64,000 nt of DNA, taken from contig NZ_BARG01000011.1 in assembly GCF_000376565.1 (NCBI RefSeq), positions 54,920 to 118,919 of the forward strand, written 5' to 3'. Both the position numbers and the translations under genes were made by a program. Below, in pieces: positions 1-9,277 of this stretch (its first letter is position 1; every line of letters begins with the position of its first letter). The stretch comes from Streptomyces hokutonensis. GTDB taxonomy: Bacteria > Actinomycetota > Actinomycetes > Streptomycetales > Streptomycetaceae. Under the pieces are notes generated by a model. It searched no databases. It saw only the letters and a program-made list of their open reading frames with translations, and was not told the DNA's origin.

Positions 1-2
1 AC

Positions 3-401
3 AAGGCCCGCTTCCTGCGCAGCATCGACCTCTACGTCGCCCCCAACACCGGCGGCGAGAGCTTCGGCATCATCCTCGTCGAGGCCATGTCGGCGGGCGC
101 CCCGGTCCTCGCCTCCGACCTGCCCGCCTTCGCGCAGGTCCTCGACCAGGGCGCGGCCGGCGAGCTGTTCACCAACGAGGACGCGGACACCCTCGCCGAG
201 GCGGCCGTACGGCTCCTGGGCGACCCCGAGCGGCTTGCGCAGCTGAGCCGGCAGGGGAGCGCCCATGTCCGGCGCTTCGACTGGTCCACCGTCGGGGCCG
301 ACATCCTGTCCGTGTACGAGACGGTGACCGCGGGCGCGGCGGCCGTCGCCACCGATGAACGCAGCGGTCTGCGGGCGCGGTTCGGGCTGGCCCGGGACTG
401 A
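3..401 (+). CDS. pimA: PimA-like phosphatidylinositol mannosyltransferase, C-terminal part
   Basis: Only the last 132 codons lie in the window; the reading frame is open from base 3. The visible part is the C-terminal Rossmann half of a GT4/GT-B glycosyltransferase. Near its start it carries the E-x7-E donor-binding signature (ESFGIILVE) followed by MSAGAPVLASDLPAF, which is typical of GDP-mannose-dependent PimA that adds the first mannose to phosphatidylinositol at the inner membrane face. Recalled Streptomyces synteny (mannosyltransferase, LemA-like gene, pdxS) supports the PimA assignment over other GT4 enzymes. The gene ends in TGA at 399-401, and a GTG in the next gene's frame begins two bases later, at 403. 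Confidence 0.8.
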   Translation, partial: KARFLRSIDLYVAPNTGGESFGIILVEAMSAGAPVLASDLPAFAQVLDQGAAGELFTNEDADTLAEAAVRLLGDPERLAQLSRQGSAHVRRFDWSTVGADILSVYETVTAGAAAVATDERSGLRARFGLARD

Positions 402-477
402 GGTGCGGGACGGCGACCGCGCGGGGGCGTGCTGCTCTCCCGCGCGCGGGGAGGTCGGTTCGGGTTTCCAACTCGGG

Positions 478-1311
478 GTGCCTGTCGGCCGATCCGGCGA
501 CGACACCCGCGCGATCGCCCTGCCAGGCGGTGAGTTCCGCATGGGCGACGCCTTCGACGAGGGCTACCCGGAGGACGCGGAGGGACCCGTCCGTACGGTG
601 ACCGTCGAGCCGTTCCGCGTCGACGCGACCGCCGTCTCCAACGCGCGCTTCGCCCGCTTCGTGGACGACACCGGGTACGTCACCGAGGCGGAGCGGTACG
701 GCAGTTCGTTCGTGTTCCACCTGCTGCTGCACCCCCGCGCGCGGGACGCCGTGTTCGGCCAGGTCGAGGCGGCTCCCTGGTGGCTCGGAGTGGAAGGCGC
801 GTCCTGGAGAGCACCGGAGGGCCCCGGTTCCGATGTCGTCGACCGCGCGGACCACCCCGTAGTGCACGTGTCCCACCACGACGCCCTCGCCTACTGCGCC
901 TGGGCGGGCGCCCGGCTGCCCACCGAGGCCGAGTGGGAGTACGCGGCACGGGGTGGCCTCGACGGTCGGCGCTATCCCTGGGGCGACGATTTCGACCCCG
1001 AGCTGCTGAACACCTGGCAGGGCGACTTCCCCAGGACCAGCACCCGCACCGGCGGCACCACGGGCACGGTCCCCGTGGACGCGTACGAGCCCAATGCCTT
1101 CGGCCTGTTCAACATGTCCGGCAACGTGTGGGAGTGGTGCGCCGACAGCTTCGTACCCGGCGGCGAGGAACGCGTGATCCGCGGCGGCTCGTACCTCTGC
1201 CACGCCTCCTACTGCCACCGCTACCGGGTCGCCGCCCGCTCCAAGAACACCCCCGACTCCTCGACGGGGCACGGGGGTTTCCGGTGCGCGCGGGACCTGT
1301 CGGGAGCGTGA
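478..1311 (+). CDS. Formylglycine-generating enzyme (sulfatase-modifying factor family)
   Basis: FGE oxidises the active-site cysteine of type I sulfatases to formylglycine. The protein reads as a complete FGE domain: LPGGEFRMGD near the start, TEAEWEYAARGG in the middle, and SYLCHASYCHRYRVAARSKN near the end. Both copper-binding cysteines of bacterial FGE are present (C241 and C246 when numbered from 478), so it should be active. The start is uncertain: GTG 478 gives a short leader before the domain, while GTG 403 or ATG 355 in the same frame would add 25 or 41 residues, and no good ribosome binding site decides between them. No sulfatase is encoded in the window. In the usual Streptomyces order this locus lacks an FGE gene, so it looks like an added gene. 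Confidence 0.85.
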   Translation: MPVGRSGDDTRAIALPGGEFRMGDAFDEGYPEDAEGPVRTVTVEPFRVDATAVSNARFARFVDDTGYVTEAERYGSSFVFHLLLHPRARDAVFGQVEAAPWWLGVEGASWRAPEGPGSDVVDRADHPVVHVSHHDALAYCAWAGARLPTEAEWEYAARGGLDGRRYPWGDDFDPELLNTWQGDFPRTSTRTGGTTGTVPVDAYEPNAFGLFNMSGNVWEWCADSFVPGGEERVIRGGSYLCHASYCHRYRVAARSKNTPDSSTGHGGFRCARDLSGA

Positions 1312-1336
1312 CCACGGGCGGGTAGCCTTGCCGCCC

Positions 1337-1879
1337 GTGAGCGCAACTCTGATCTGGATCCTCGTCGCCCTGGTGGCGATCGGCCTGTACCTGAGCTGGA
1401 CCGCGGGCCGGCTCGACCGGCTGCACGCCCGGATCGACGCGGCCCGCGCGGCGCTCGACGCCCAACTGCTGCGCCGTGCCTCGGTGACACAGGAGTTGGC
1501 CACCTCGGGCGTTCTCGACCCGGCCGCCTCGATCGTCCTCTACGAGGCCGCGCACGCCGCCCGGCAGGCCGAGGAGGAGCAACGGGAGGTCGCCGAGAGC
1601 GAGTTGAGCCAGGCCCTGCGCGCCGTCTTCGCCGAGCCTCCGCAGGTCGAGGGCGTCCGCGAGGCTCCCGGCGGAGAGGCGGCGGCCCGCGAACTCGCCG
1701 AGTCGGTACGCCGCGTCCCGATGGCCCGCCGCTTCCACAACGACACCGTGGGCGCCGCCCGCCGCCTCCGCGAACACCGCAAGGTCCGCTGGTTCCACCT
1801 GGCCGGACACGCCCCCTTCCCCATGGCCTTCGAAATGGACGACGAGCCACCGGCGGCACTGGTCGACCGGGCCGCGTAG
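1337..1879 (+). CDS. LemA-like single-pass membrane protein
   Basis: This 180-residue protein starts at GTG 1337 (a TTG lies three codons upstream). One hydrophobic helix spans about residues 4-22 (LIWILVALVAIGLYL), followed by a cytoplasmic or periplasmic alpha-helical region rich in Ala, Arg and Glu. The segment RRFHNDTVGAARRLREHRKV resembles the RRYYN-A-V-xY-N motif of LemA proteins, but the rest is diverged. It sits between the mannosyltransferase/FGE genes and pdxS, the position of the conserved hypothetical next to pdxS in Streptomyces. Function is unknown. The start is only 25 bases after the FGE stop, so the two may be co-transcribed. Confidence 0.7.
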   Translation: MSATLIWILVALVAIGLYLSWTAGRLDRLHARIDAARAALDAQLLRRASVTQELATSGVLDPAASIVLYEAAHAARQAEEEQREVAESELSQALRAVFAEPPQVEGVREAPGGEAAARELAESVRRVPMARRFHNDTVGAARRLREHRKVRWFHLAGHAPFPMAFEMDDEPPAALVDRAA

Positions 1880-2005
1880 AGATCACCCCGGGGCACACCG
1901 GTTCGAAAACGATCCACCGGCTACCCATTGGCCCTTGCTGTGGCCTGCATCTCTCGCGTTTCCTCGGTACTGCAGCAGCCCTCTTTCACCGAGTGAGGTC
2001 ACCCC

Positions 2006-2917
2006 GTGTCCAGCACCCCCAGCTCCGCCCAGACTCCCGAGACCGGCACCGCGCGCGTGAAGCGCGGGATGGCCGAGCAGCTCAAGGGCGGTGTGATCAT
2101 GGACGTGGTCAACGCCGAGCAGGCGAAGATAGCCGAGGACGCAGGCGCCGTCGCCGTCATGGCCCTGGAGCGGGTCCCCGCCGACATCCGCAAGGACGGC
2201 GGAGTGGCCCGGATGTCCGCCCCGAACATGATCGAGGAGATCATCGAGGCGGTCTCCATCCCGGTCATGGCCAAGTCCCGCATCGGCCACTTCGTCGAGG
2301 CCCAGGTCCTGCAGTCCCTCGGCGTCGACTACATCGACGAGTCCGAGGTCCTCACCCCGGCCGACGAGGTCAACCACAGCGACAAGTTCGCCTTCACCAC
2401 CCCCTTCGTCTGCGGTGCCACCAACCTGGGCGAGGCTCTGCGCCGCATCGCCGAGGGCGCCGCGATGATCCGCTCCAAGGGCGAGGCCGGCACCGGCAAC
2501 GTCGTCGAGGCGGTCCGTCACCTGCGCCAGATCAAGAACGAGATCGCCCGTCTGCGCGGCTTCGACAACAACGAGCTGTACGCCGCCGCCAAGGACCTGC
2601 GCGCCCCGTACGAGCTGGTCCGCGAGGTCGCCGAGCTGGGCAAGCTCCCGGTCGTGCTGTTCTCCGCCGGTGGCGTCGCCACCCCCGCCGACGCCGCGCT
2701 GATGCGCCAGCTCGGCGCCGAGGGTGTCTTCGTCGGCTCCGGCATCTTCAAGTCCGGCGACCCGGCCAAGCGCGCCGCCGCCATCGTCAAGGCCACCACG
2801 TTCTACGACGACCCGAAGATCATCGCGGACGCGTCCCGCAACCTCGGTGAGGCCATGGTCGGCATCAACTGCGACACCCTCCCCGAGGCCGAGCGTTACG
2901 CGAACCGGGGCTGGTGA
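2006..2917 (+). CDS. pdxS: Pyridoxal 5'-phosphate synthase lyase subunit PdxS
   Basis: PdxS condenses ribose 5-phosphate, glyceraldehyde 3-phosphate and PdxT-derived ammonia into PLP. The 303-residue protein has the family length and a (beta/alpha)8 barrel sequence, including [30 protein letters not shown] with the PdxS-specific region, and [15 protein letters not shown]. The C-terminal part has [21 protein letters not shown], the phosphate-binding loop. Start GTG 2006 follows a GAGG at 1995-1998. The gene overlaps the first base of pdxT (TGATG), so the two subunits of the dodecameric synthase are translationally coupled. Confidence 0.97.
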   Translation: MSSTPSSAQTPETGTARVKRGMAEQLKGGVIMDVVNAEQAKIAEDAGAVAVMALERVPADIRKDGGVARMSAPNMIEEIIEAVSIPVMAKSRIGHFVEAQVLQSLGVDYIDESEVLTPADEVNHSDKFAFTTPFVCGATNLGEALRRIAEGAAMIRSKGEAGTGNVVEAVRHLRQIKNEIARLRGFDNNELYAAAKDLRAPYELVREVAELGKLPVVLFSAGGVATPADAALMRQLGAEGVFVGSGIFKSGDPAKRAAAIVKATTFYDDPKIIADASRNLGEAMVGINCDTLPEAERYANRGW

Positions 2918-3519
2918 TGACCACTCCCGTAGTCGGAGTGCTCGCGCTCCAGGGCGACGTACGGGAACACCTGATCGCCCTGGCCGCGGCCGACGCCGTG
3001 GCCAGGCAGGTCAGGCGCCCCGAGGAACTCGCCGAGGTGGACGCCCTCGTCATCCCCGGGGGTGAGTCCACCACCATCTCCAAGCTGGCCGTCCTCTTCG
3101 GACTGATGGACCCCCTGCGCGCACGCGTGCGTGCCGGTATGCCCGTCTACGGCACCTGCGCCGGCCTGATCATGCTCGCCGACAAGATCCTCGACCCGCG
3201 CTCGGGCCAGGAGACGATCGGCGGCATCGACATGATCGTGCGCCGCAACGCCTTCGGGCGGCAGAACGAGTCCTTCGAAGCAGCTGTCGACGTCCGGGGC
3301 ATTGAGGGCGATCCTGTGGAGGGCGTCTTCATCCGCGCCCCCTGGGTGGAGTCAGTCGGCGCCGAGACGGAGGTCCTCGCCGAACACGAGGGCCACATCG
3401 TCGCGGTCCGCCAGGGCAACGCGCTCGCCACGTCGTTCCACCCGGAACTGACCGGCGACCACCGCGTGCACTCGCTGTTCGTCGACATGGTGCGCGCGAA
3501 CCTGGCTCCGGGGTCCTAG
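2917..3519 (+). CDS. pdxT: Pyridoxal 5'-phosphate synthase glutaminase subunit PdxT
   Basis: PdxT hydrolyses glutamine and channels ammonia to PdxS. This is a 200-residue class I glutaminase: [12 protein letters not shown] at the start, the PGGEST oxyanion motif, the nucleophile in YGTCAG (C81) and the His-Glu pair in SFHPELTGD near the C-terminus. All triad residues are present. ATG 2917 overlaps the pdxS stop; GTG 2914 directly upstream is an alternative start. The next gene, yebC, begins 51 bases downstream, the standard actinobacterial order. Confidence 0.97.
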   Translation: MTTPVVGVLALQGDVREHLIALAAADAVARQVRRPEELAEVDALVIPGGESTTISKLAVLFGLMDPLRARVRAGMPVYGTCAGLIMLADKILDPRSGQETIGGIDMIVRRNAFGRQNESFEAAVDVRGIEGDPVEGVFIRAPWVESVGAETEVLAEHEGHIVAVRQGNALATSFHPELTGDHRVHSLFVDMVRANLAPGS

Positions 3520-3570
3520 TAGGATCTCTGGGGTTCGTAAAGAGTTGGGTTACGCGAAGGAGACAGGCAG

Positions 3571-4323
3571 ATGTCCGGCCACTCTAAATGGGCTACGACG
3601 AAGCACAAGAAGGCCGTGATCGACGCCAAGCGCGGCAAGCTCTTCGCGAAGATGATCAAGAACATCGAGGTCGCGGCCCGTACCGGTGGTGCCGATGTGT
3701 CCGGCAACCCGACGCTCTTCGACGCCATCCAGAAGGCCAAGAAGAGCTCGGTCCCGAACAAGAACATCGACTCCGCCGTCAAGCGCGGCGCCGGTCTCGA
3801 AGCCGGTGGCGCCGACTACGAGACGATCATGTACGAGGGTTACGGCCCCAATGGTGTCGCGGTGCTCATCGAGTGCCTCACCGACAACCGCAACCGCGCC
3901 GCCTCGGACGTTCGCGTCGCCATGACCCGCAACGGCGGGAACATGGCCGACCCCGGCTCCGTCTCGTACCTCTTCAACCGCAAGGGCGTCGTCGTCGTCC
4001 CCAAGGGGGAGCTGACCGAGGACGACGTCCTGGGTGCCGTGCTCGACGCGGGCGCCGAGGAGGTCAACGACCTCGGTGAGTCCTTCGAGGTCATCTCCGA
4101 GGCCACCGACCTGGTCGCGGTCCGCACCGCGCTCCAGGACGCCGGGATCGACTACGACTCCGCCGACGCCAACTTCGTCCCGACCATGCAGGTCGAGCTG
4201 GACGAAGAGGGCGCCCGCAAGATCTTCAAGCTGATCGACGCCCTGGAGGACAGCGACGACGTGCAGAACGTCTTCGCCAACTTCGACGTCAGCGACGAGG
4301 TCATGGAGAAGGTCGACGCCTGA
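3571..4323 (+). CDS. YebC/PmpR family DNA-binding regulatory protein
   Basis: A 250-residue YebC/PmpR-family protein beginning [14 protein letters not shown], the family hallmark. It has the usual domain order: a basic N-terminal three-helix region ([20 protein letters not shown]) and two acidic alpha/beta domains ([18 protein letters not shown], then the C-terminal [11 protein letters not shown]). Family members act as transcriptional regulators, and some (e.g. TACO1) act in translation; the specific target here is not visible. Start ATG 3571 is preceded by GAAGGAGA. It lies between pdxT and ruvC, where it is often found. A 12-bp hairpin terminator follows the stop, so ruvCAB is a separate unit. 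Confidence 0.95.
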   Translation: MSGHSKWATTKHKKAVIDAKRGKLFAKMIKNIEVAARTGGADVSGNPTLFDAIQKAKKSSVPNKNIDSAVKRGAGLEAGGADYETIMYEGYGPNGVAVLIECLTDNRNRAASDVRVAMTRNGGNMADPGSVSYLFNRKGVVVVPKGELTEDDVLGAVLDAGAEEVNDLGESFEVISEATDLVAVRTALQDAGIDYDSADANFVPTMQVELDEEGARKIFKLIDALEDSDDVQNVFANFDVSDEVMEKVDA

Positions 4324-4340
4324 GCCGCCGACAAGCCGAA

Positions 4341-4370
4341 CGGGCCGACGGGACACACCCCGTCGGCCCG
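4341..4370. terminator. Rho-independent-type hairpin after yebC
   Basis: Perfect 12-bp stem CGGGCCGACGGG / CCCGTCGGCCCG with a 6-base loop, 17 bases after the yebC stop. There is no U-tract beyond a short TCGCTTTG, as is normal in Streptomyces. It separates yebC from the ruvC promoter just downstream. Confidence 0.8.
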
Positions 4371-4375
4371 TCGCT

Positions 4376-4398
4376 TTGTCAGTGACACCCGATAGCCT
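4376..4398 (+). promoter_or_regulatory. PafBC-type (RecA-independent) DNA-damage promoter of ruvCAB
   Basis: TTGTCAGTG at 4376-4384, eight bases, then TAGCCT at 4393-4398. This matches the actinobacterial RecA-NDp consensus TTGTCRGTG-N8-TAnnnT, which PafBC recognises after DNA damage. It lies 33 bases before the ruvC GTG, and ruvC is a known target of this promoter class in mycobacteria. The match is seen directly; activity is inferred. Confidence 0.8.
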
Positions 4399-4431
4399 GC
4401 ACAAACAGGCGATCGAACGAGGGGGGTTGGT

Positions 4432-5007
4432 GTGCGGGTACTCGGGGTGGACCCCGGTCTCACGCGCTGCGGTGTCGGTGTCGTCGAAGGCGTCGCCGGC
4501 CGGCCGCTCACCATGGTCGGCGTCGGTGTCGTACGGACCCCGGCGGACGCCGAGTTGGGGCAGCGTCTGGTCGCCATCGAGCAGGGCATCGAGGCGTGGC
4601 TGGACGAGCACCGGCCCGAATTCGTCGCCGTGGAGCGGGTGTTCAGCCAGCACAACGTCCGTACGGTGATGGGCACCGCCCAGGCCAGCGCCGTAGCCAT
4701 GCTGTGCGCCGCCCGCCGCGGCATCCCGGTCGCCCTGCACACCCCCAGCGAGGTCAAGGCCGCCGTCACCGGCAGCGGACGCGCCGACAAGGCCCAGGTC
4801 GGCGCCATGGTGACCCGGCTGCTCCGGCTCGACGCGCCCCCCAAGCCCGCCGACGCGGCCGACGCCCTCGCCCTCGCCATCTGCCACATCTGGCGGGCCC
4901 CCGCGCAGAACCGCCTCCAGCAGGCGGTCGCCCAGAACCGACTTCAGCAGGCCGTCGCCCTGCACGCAGCCAAGTCCCCGAACGCATCGAAAGGCCGTAC
5001 CGCATGA
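4432..5007 (+). CDS. ruvC: Crossover junction endodeoxyribonuclease RuvC
   Basis: RuvC resolves Holliday junctions held by RuvAB. The 191-residue protein starts at GTG 4432 and shows the RNase H-like fold signature [16 protein letters not shown] with catalytic Asp, the second acid in VAVERVF and the C-terminal acids in [12 protein letters not shown]. The C-terminal tail carries a 27-bp exact-frame tandem duplication (4906-4932 and 4933-4959) that encodes QNRLQQAVA twice, outside the nuclease core. The last four bases overlap ruvA (ATGA), so the genes are translationally coupled. Confidence 0.97.
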   Translation: MRVLGVDPGLTRCGVGVVEGVAGRPLTMVGVGVVRTPADAELGQRLVAIEQGIEAWLDEHRPEFVAVERVFSQHNVRTVMGTAQASAVAMLCAARRGIPVALHTPSEVKAAVTGSGRADKAQVGAMVTRLLRLDAPPKPADAADALALAICHIWRAPAQNRLQQAVAQNRLQQAVALHAAKSPNASKGRTA

Positions 5008-5612
5008 TCGCCTTCGTCAGTGGCACGGTCGCCGCACTCGCTCCCGACGCCGCGGTGGTGGAGGTCGGCGGTGTCGGCATGGCGATCCAGTGCACGCCGA
5101 ACACGCTGTCCACGCTCCGCCTGGGCAAGCCGGCCAAGCTCGCCACCTCCCTCGTCGTCCGCGAGGACTCGCTCACTCTGTACGGCTTCGTGGACGACGA
5201 CGAGCGCCAGATCTTCGAGCTGCTGCAGACCGCGACCGGCGTCGGACCCCGGCTCGCGCAGGCGATGCTGGCCGTGCACACCCCGGACGCCCTGCGCCGC
5301 GCGGTCGCCGCCGGTGACGAGAAGGCGCTGATGGCGGTGCCCGGCATCGGCAAGAAGGGCGCGCAGAAGCTGCTCCTCGAGTTCAAGGACCGGCTCGGCG
5401 CACCCGTGGGCAACGCCCCGGCGATCGGCGCCCCGGTCACCAGCGGCTGGCGCGACCAGCTGCACGCGGCCCTCATCGGCCTCGGGTACGCCACCCGCGA
5501 GGCCGACGAGGCCGTGGCCGCCGTAGCACCGCAGGCCGAGGCCGCCGAAGGGGCGCCGCAGGTGGGGCAGTTGCTCAAGGCCGCCCTGCAGACCCTGAAC
5601 CGCGCCCGCTAG
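5004..5612 (+). CDS. ruvA: Holliday junction branch migration protein RuvA
   Basis: RuvA binds four-way junctions as a tetramer and loads RuvB. The 202-residue protein starts at ATG 5004 inside the ruvC stop ([12 protein letters not shown]). It contains the OB-fold domain I, the two helix-hairpin-helix motifs ([17 protein letters not shown] and [18 protein letters not shown]), a Pro/Ala-rich linker and the small C-terminal domain III that contacts RuvB ([17 protein letters not shown]). ruvB begins 9 bases after the stop. Confidence 0.97.
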   Translation: MIAFVSGTVAALAPDAAVVEVGGVGMAIQCTPNTLSTLRLGKPAKLATSLVVREDSLTLYGFVDDDERQIFELLQTATGVGPRLAQAMLAVHTPDALRRAVAAGDEKALMAVPGIGKKGAQKLLLEFKDRLGAPVGNAPAIGAPVTSGWRDQLHAALIGLGYATREADEAVAAVAPQAEAAEGAPQVGQLLKAALQTLNRAR

Positions 5613-5621
5613 GAGACGTCA

Positions 5622-6692
5622 GTGAACTGGGACGACACGACCGACGAGACCGCCGCCGAGCGGCTGGTGGGCTCGGTCGCCGACCGCGAGGACCAGGCCG
5701 TCGAGGCCGCCCTGCGCCCCAAGGACCTGGGCGAGTTCATCGGCCAGGAGAAGGTCCGCGAACAGCTCGACCTGGTGCTGCGGGCCGCACGCGCGCGTGG
5801 CGCCACCGCCGACCACGTGCTGCTCTCCGGTGCTCCCGGCCTCGGCAAGACCACCCTGTCGATGATCATCGCGGCCGAGATGGGCGCCCCCATCCGCATC
5901 ACCAGCGGCCCCGCGATCCAGCACGCCGGCGACCTCGCCGCGATCCTCTCCTCCCTCCAGGAGGGCGAGGTCCTCTTCCTCGACGAGATCCACCGCATGT
6001 CGAGGCCCGCCGAAGAGATGCTCTACATGGCGATGGAGGACTTCCGCGTCGACGTCATCGTCGGCAAGGGCCCCGGCGCCACCGCGATCCCGCTCGAACT
6101 CCCGCCGTTCACCCTGGTCGGCGCCACCACGCGCGCGGGACTGCTGCCGCCCCCGCTGCGCGACCGCTTCGGCTTCACCGCGCACATGGAGTTCTACGAA
6201 CCCGCCGAGCTGGAGCGCGTCATCCACCGCTCGGCGAACCTCCTCGACGTGGAGATCGATCCGGACGGCGCCGCCGAGATCGCCGGCCGGTCCCGCGGCA
6301 CCCCCCGTATCGCCAACCGGCTGCTGCGCCGCGTCCGGGACTACGCGCAGGTCAAGGCCGACGGCTTCATCACCCGGGACATCGCAGGGGCGGCCCTCAA
6401 GGTGTACGAGGTCGACGGCCGCGGCCTCGACCGGCTCGACCGCGGTGTCCTGGAGGCCCTGCTCAAGCTGTTCGGCGGCGGACCGGTCGGCCTCTCCACG
6501 CTCGCGGTCGCGGTGGGGGAGGAGCGCGAGACCGTCGAAGAGGTCGCCGAACCCTTCCTCGTCCGCGAAGGCCTGCTGGCCCGCACCCCCCGGGGACGCG
6601 TCGCCACCCCCGCCGCGTGGGCCCATCTCGGCCTCACCCCGCCCCGCTCGTCAACCGGGGGAAACGGACAAGGGGACCTGTTCGGGGCGTGA
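5622..6692 (+). CDS. ruvB: Holliday junction branch migration DNA helicase RuvB
   Basis: RuvB is the hexameric AAA+ motor of branch migration. The 356-residue protein starts at GTG 5622 after GGAGACG. It has Walker A in [12 protein letters not shown], Walker B in [10 protein letters not shown], sensor 1 in LVGATTRAG, the arginine-finger region LRDRFGF and the C-terminal winged-helix domain ([17 protein letters not shown]). An acidic N-terminal extension precedes the [10 protein letters not shown] core, as is usual in actinobacteria. It is the last gene of the damage-inducible ruvCAB operon. Confidence 0.97.
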   Translation: MNWDDTTDETAAERLVGSVADREDQAVEAALRPKDLGEFIGQEKVREQLDLVLRAARARGATADHVLLSGAPGLGKTTLSMIIAAEMGAPIRITSGPAIQHAGDLAAILSSLQEGEVLFLDEIHRMSRPAEEMLYMAMEDFRVDVIVGKGPGATAIPLELPPFTLVGATTRAGLLPPPLRDRFGFTAHMEFYEPAELERVIHRSANLLDVEIDPDGAAEIAGRSRGTPRIANRLLRRVRDYAQVKADGFITRDIAGAALKVYEVDGRGLDRLDRGVLEALLKLFGGGPVGLSTLAVAVGEERETVEEVAEPFLVREGLLARTPRGRVATPAAWAHLGLTPPRSSTGGNGQGDLFGA

Positions 6693-6739
6693 CGGCGGGG
6701 GCACTGGCCGGGTCAGGAACCCCGGTGCCATGCTGTGCG

Positions 6740-6769
6740 TTGTTCCATCAGCGTGGACTCGCTTAGACT
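6740..6769 (+). promoter_or_regulatory. Housekeeping-type promoter of yajC
   Basis: TTGTTC at 6740-6745 and TAGACT at 6764-6769 are separated by 18 bases, a plausible sigma-HrdB promoter. It lies 88 bases before the yajC GTG in the 165-base gap after ruvB, making yajC-secD-secF-apt a separate transcription unit. Confidence 0.55.
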
Positions 6770-6857
6770 CCGCCGATGCCGCCTTTGTGGGCGGCGCCGA
6801 CCACCCCCATCCACCAGGCCGCTCACCGCCGCGGTCGTGCGAAGGAAATTCCGTCCC

Positions 6858-7364
6858 GTGAATATCGTGACCCTCCTCCCGTTCATCGTGCTCATCGGGG
6901 CCATGTTCCTGATGACCCGCTCTGCCAAGCGCAAGCAGCAGGCGGCCGCGTCGATGCGTAATGACATGCAGCCCGGCACCGGCGTCCGCACGATCGGGGG
7001 CGTGTACGCGACGGTCAAGGAGGTCAACGAGGAGACGGTTCTCCTCGACGCCGGCCCCGGCGTCGAGCTCCTCTTCGCGAAGAACGCGATCGGCGCCGTC
7101 CTCACCGACGACGAGTACAACCGCATCGTCCACGGCATCGAGCACGACCTGAAGGACGACTCCGACGTCGTCCCGGACGACGCTTCCTCCCTCACCGAGA
7201 CCGACGAGCCCGCCGCCGACTCTTCCGACGACAAGCCCATCGACCTCGGCAAGAAGGACGCGGCCGAAGAGCCCGCCGACGCCACCGAGGAGCCGGCCGA
7301 GGCCGCCGAGGCCAAGACGGACGAAGAGCCGAAGAAGACCGACGGCGACTCCGACGCGAAGTAG
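6858..7364 (+). CDS. yajC: Preprotein translocase accessory subunit YajC
   Basis: YajC is the small membrane partner of SecDF in the Sec holotranslocon. The 168-residue protein starts at GTG 6858 (MNIVTLLPFIVLIGAMFLM), giving a single N-terminal transmembrane helix followed by KRKQQAAASMRNDMQPGTGVRTIGGVYATV, the conserved cytoplasmic beta domain. The last 65 residues are a very acidic Glu/Ala/Asp tail ending in a short Lys-containing stretch, longer than in E. coli but usual for Streptomyces. Upstream in-frame starts are poorer because they place charged residues before the signal anchor. secD follows after 142 bases. Confidence 0.93.
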   Translation: MNIVTLLPFIVLIGAMFLMTRSAKRKQQAAASMRNDMQPGTGVRTIGGVYATVKEVNEETVLLDAGPGVELLFAKNAIGAVLTDDEYNRIVHGIEHDLKDDSDVVPDDASSLTETDEPAADSSDDKPIDLGKKDAAEEPADATEEPAEAAEAKTDEEPKKTDGDSDAK

Positions 7365-7506
7365 TCACGTCCCGGGAGCGCGGCGCGATCCGCTCGCGCC
7401 CCGCGCACCCCGGGTACGTGCGTCGCTCGCACGGGATCCCGACACCATGTCATGGCCGCAGGCGCGCTGACCCGGCGCGGAGCGGCCCGAGAGGGAGTAC
7501 GAGAAG

Positions 7507-9276
7507 GTGGCAGCACCTAAGAGGGGCCGTAGCGCGAGCGCCCAGAGCAAGCCAGGGCGCTCGCTGGCCCTCATCCTGATCGCCATCGTGGCGCTCACGG
7601 GTGGCATGTTCGCATCCGGGCACACCACTCCGCGTCTCGGCATCGACCTGGCCGGCGGTACGAGCATCACTCTCCGGGCCGTCCCGGAGAAGGGCCAGGA
7701 ATCCGCGATCAACAAGGCCAACATGGACACCGCGGTCGACATCATGAACCGCCGTGTCAATGGTCTTGGTGTCTCGGAGGCCGAGGTCCAGACGCAGGGC
7801 ACCAGGAACATCATCGTCAACATCCCCAAGGGCACGAACTCGGAGGAAGCGCGCCAGCAGGTCGGTACCACCGCCAAGCTGTACTTCCGCCCGGTCCTGG
7901 CCACGGAGGCGTCGGTCGGCGCCGCGGCGAGCCCGTCCCCGAGCGCCTCGGGCAGTGCTTCCAGCAGCCCGTCGAGCTCGGCCAGCCCCAAGACGACGGC
8001 TTCCTCGTCCAAGACCGGCTCGGCGACCCCGACGGCCACCGCCACCTCGCAGGGACGTGCCGCGAGCGACGCCCTGAAGGCCGACTCCACCCCGTCCGCG
8101 AGCGCCAGCGCCTCGGCCTCGGCCAGCGCCAGCCCGTCGGCGTCCAGCAGCAGCGCCGCCAGCGCGGCGGCCACCAAGCTGGAGGCCCAGTACACCGCGC
8201 TCGACTGCTCCAAGAAGTCGACTCAGAACACCGCGGGCAAGGGCGCCAAGGCCACCGACGCGACCGTGGCCTGCGGCCAGGTCAACGGCGTCTGGTACAA
8301 GTACCTGCTCGGTCCCGCCGCCGTCGACGGCACGGACGTCAAGAAGGCCTCGGCCGTCTACAACACGACGACCGCCGCCGGCTGGCAGGTCACCATGGAC
8401 TTCACCGGCAAGGGCGGCGACAAGTTCGCCAAGGTCACCGGTGAGCTGGCGAAGAACACCGCCCCGCAGAACGAGTTCGGCATCGTCCTCGACGGCCAGG
8501 TCGTCTCCAGCCCCTCCGTCAGCTCGTCGATCACCGGCGGCAGCGCGGAGATCTCCGGCAGCTTCACCCAGGAAGAGGCCCAGAGCCTCGCCAACATGCT
8601 GTCGTACGGCGCCCTGCCGCTGACCTTCAAGGAGGACAGCGTCACCACCGTGACCGCGGCCCTCGGCGGTGAGCAGCTGCACGCCGGTCTGGTCGCGGGC
8701 GCGATCGGCCTCGCGCTGGTCGTCATCTACCTGCTGATCTTCTATCGCGGCCTGTCGGTCATCGCGATCCCCTCGCTGCTGGTCTCCGCGATCCTCACGT
8801 ACGTGATCATGACGCTGCTCGGCCCGGGCATCGGCTTCGCGCTGAACCTGCCGGCCGTGTGCGGTGCGATCGTCGCGATCGGTATCACCGCGGACTCGTT
8901 CATCGTGTTCTTCGAACGCATCCGGGACGAGATCCGCGAGGGCCGCTCGCTGCGTCCCTCCGTGGAGCGGGCCTGGCCCCGCGCCCGGCGCACCATCCTG
9001 GTCTCCGACTTCGTGTCGTTCCTCGCCGCCGCGGTGCTGTTCATCGTCACCGTCGGCAAGGTCCAGGGCTTCGCGTTCACGCTCGGTCTGACCACCGTGC
9101 TCGACGTGGTCGTCGTCTTCCTCTTCACCAAGCCGCTGATGACGATCCTCGCCCGCCGGAAGTTCTTCTCGACCGGCCACAAGTACTCCGGCCTCGACCC
9201 GAAGGCCCTCGGCGCCAAGGCGCCCCTGCGCCGCACCCGCCGTCCCTCCGCCCCCGTCGACCCGAAGGAGGCGTGA
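7507..9276 (+). CDS. secD: Protein translocase subunit SecD
   Basis: SecD uses the proton gradient to pull preproteins out on the trans side of the membrane. The 589-residue protein starts at GTG 7507 after GAGAAG. It has a first transmembrane helix at about residues 18-37, the LGIDLAGGTSITLRA motif, P1 domain segments, and five C-terminal helices including the SecD/F signature ITADSFIVFFERIRDEIREG. Between the two P1 parts is a Ser/Ala/Pro/Thr low-complexity insertion of about 90 residues (nt 7915-8180), absent from E. coli SecD and probably an extracytoplasmic linker. secF starts 1 base after the stop. Confidence 0.96.
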   Translation: MAAPKRGRSASAQSKPGRSLALILIAIVALTGGMFASGHTTPRLGIDLAGGTSITLRAVPEKGQESAINKANMDTAVDIMNRRVNGLGVSEAEVQTQGTRNIIVNIPKGTNSEEARQQVGTTAKLYFRPVLATEASVGAAASPSPSASGSASSSPSSSASPKTTASSSKTGSATPTATATSQGRAASDALKADSTPSASASASASASASPSASSSSAASAAATKLEAQYTALDCSKKSTQNTAGKGAKATDATVACGQVNGVWYKYLLGPAAVDGTDVKKASAVYNTTTAAGWQVTMDFTGKGGDKFAKVTGELAKNTAPQNEFGIVLDGQVVSSPSVSSSITGGSAEISGSFTQEEAQSLANMLSYGALPLTFKEDSVTTVTAALGGEQLHAGLVAGAIGLALVVIYLLIFYRGLSVIAIPSLLVSAILTYVIMTLLGPGIGFALNLPAVCGAIVAIGITADSFIVFFERIRDEIREGRSLRPSVERAWPRARRTILVSDFVSFLAAAVLFIVTVGKVQGFAFTLGLTTVLDVVVVFLFTKPLMTILARRKFFSTGHKYSGLDPKALGAKAPLRRTRRPSAPVDPKEA

Positions 9277-9277
9277 G

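Noticed and set aside
1880..2005. Riboswitch upstream of pdxS
   Set aside because: The gap is only 126 bases and I could not find paired arms matching any riboswitch I know; PLP genes of actinobacteria are usually controlled by PdxR-type regulators, none of which is adjacent.
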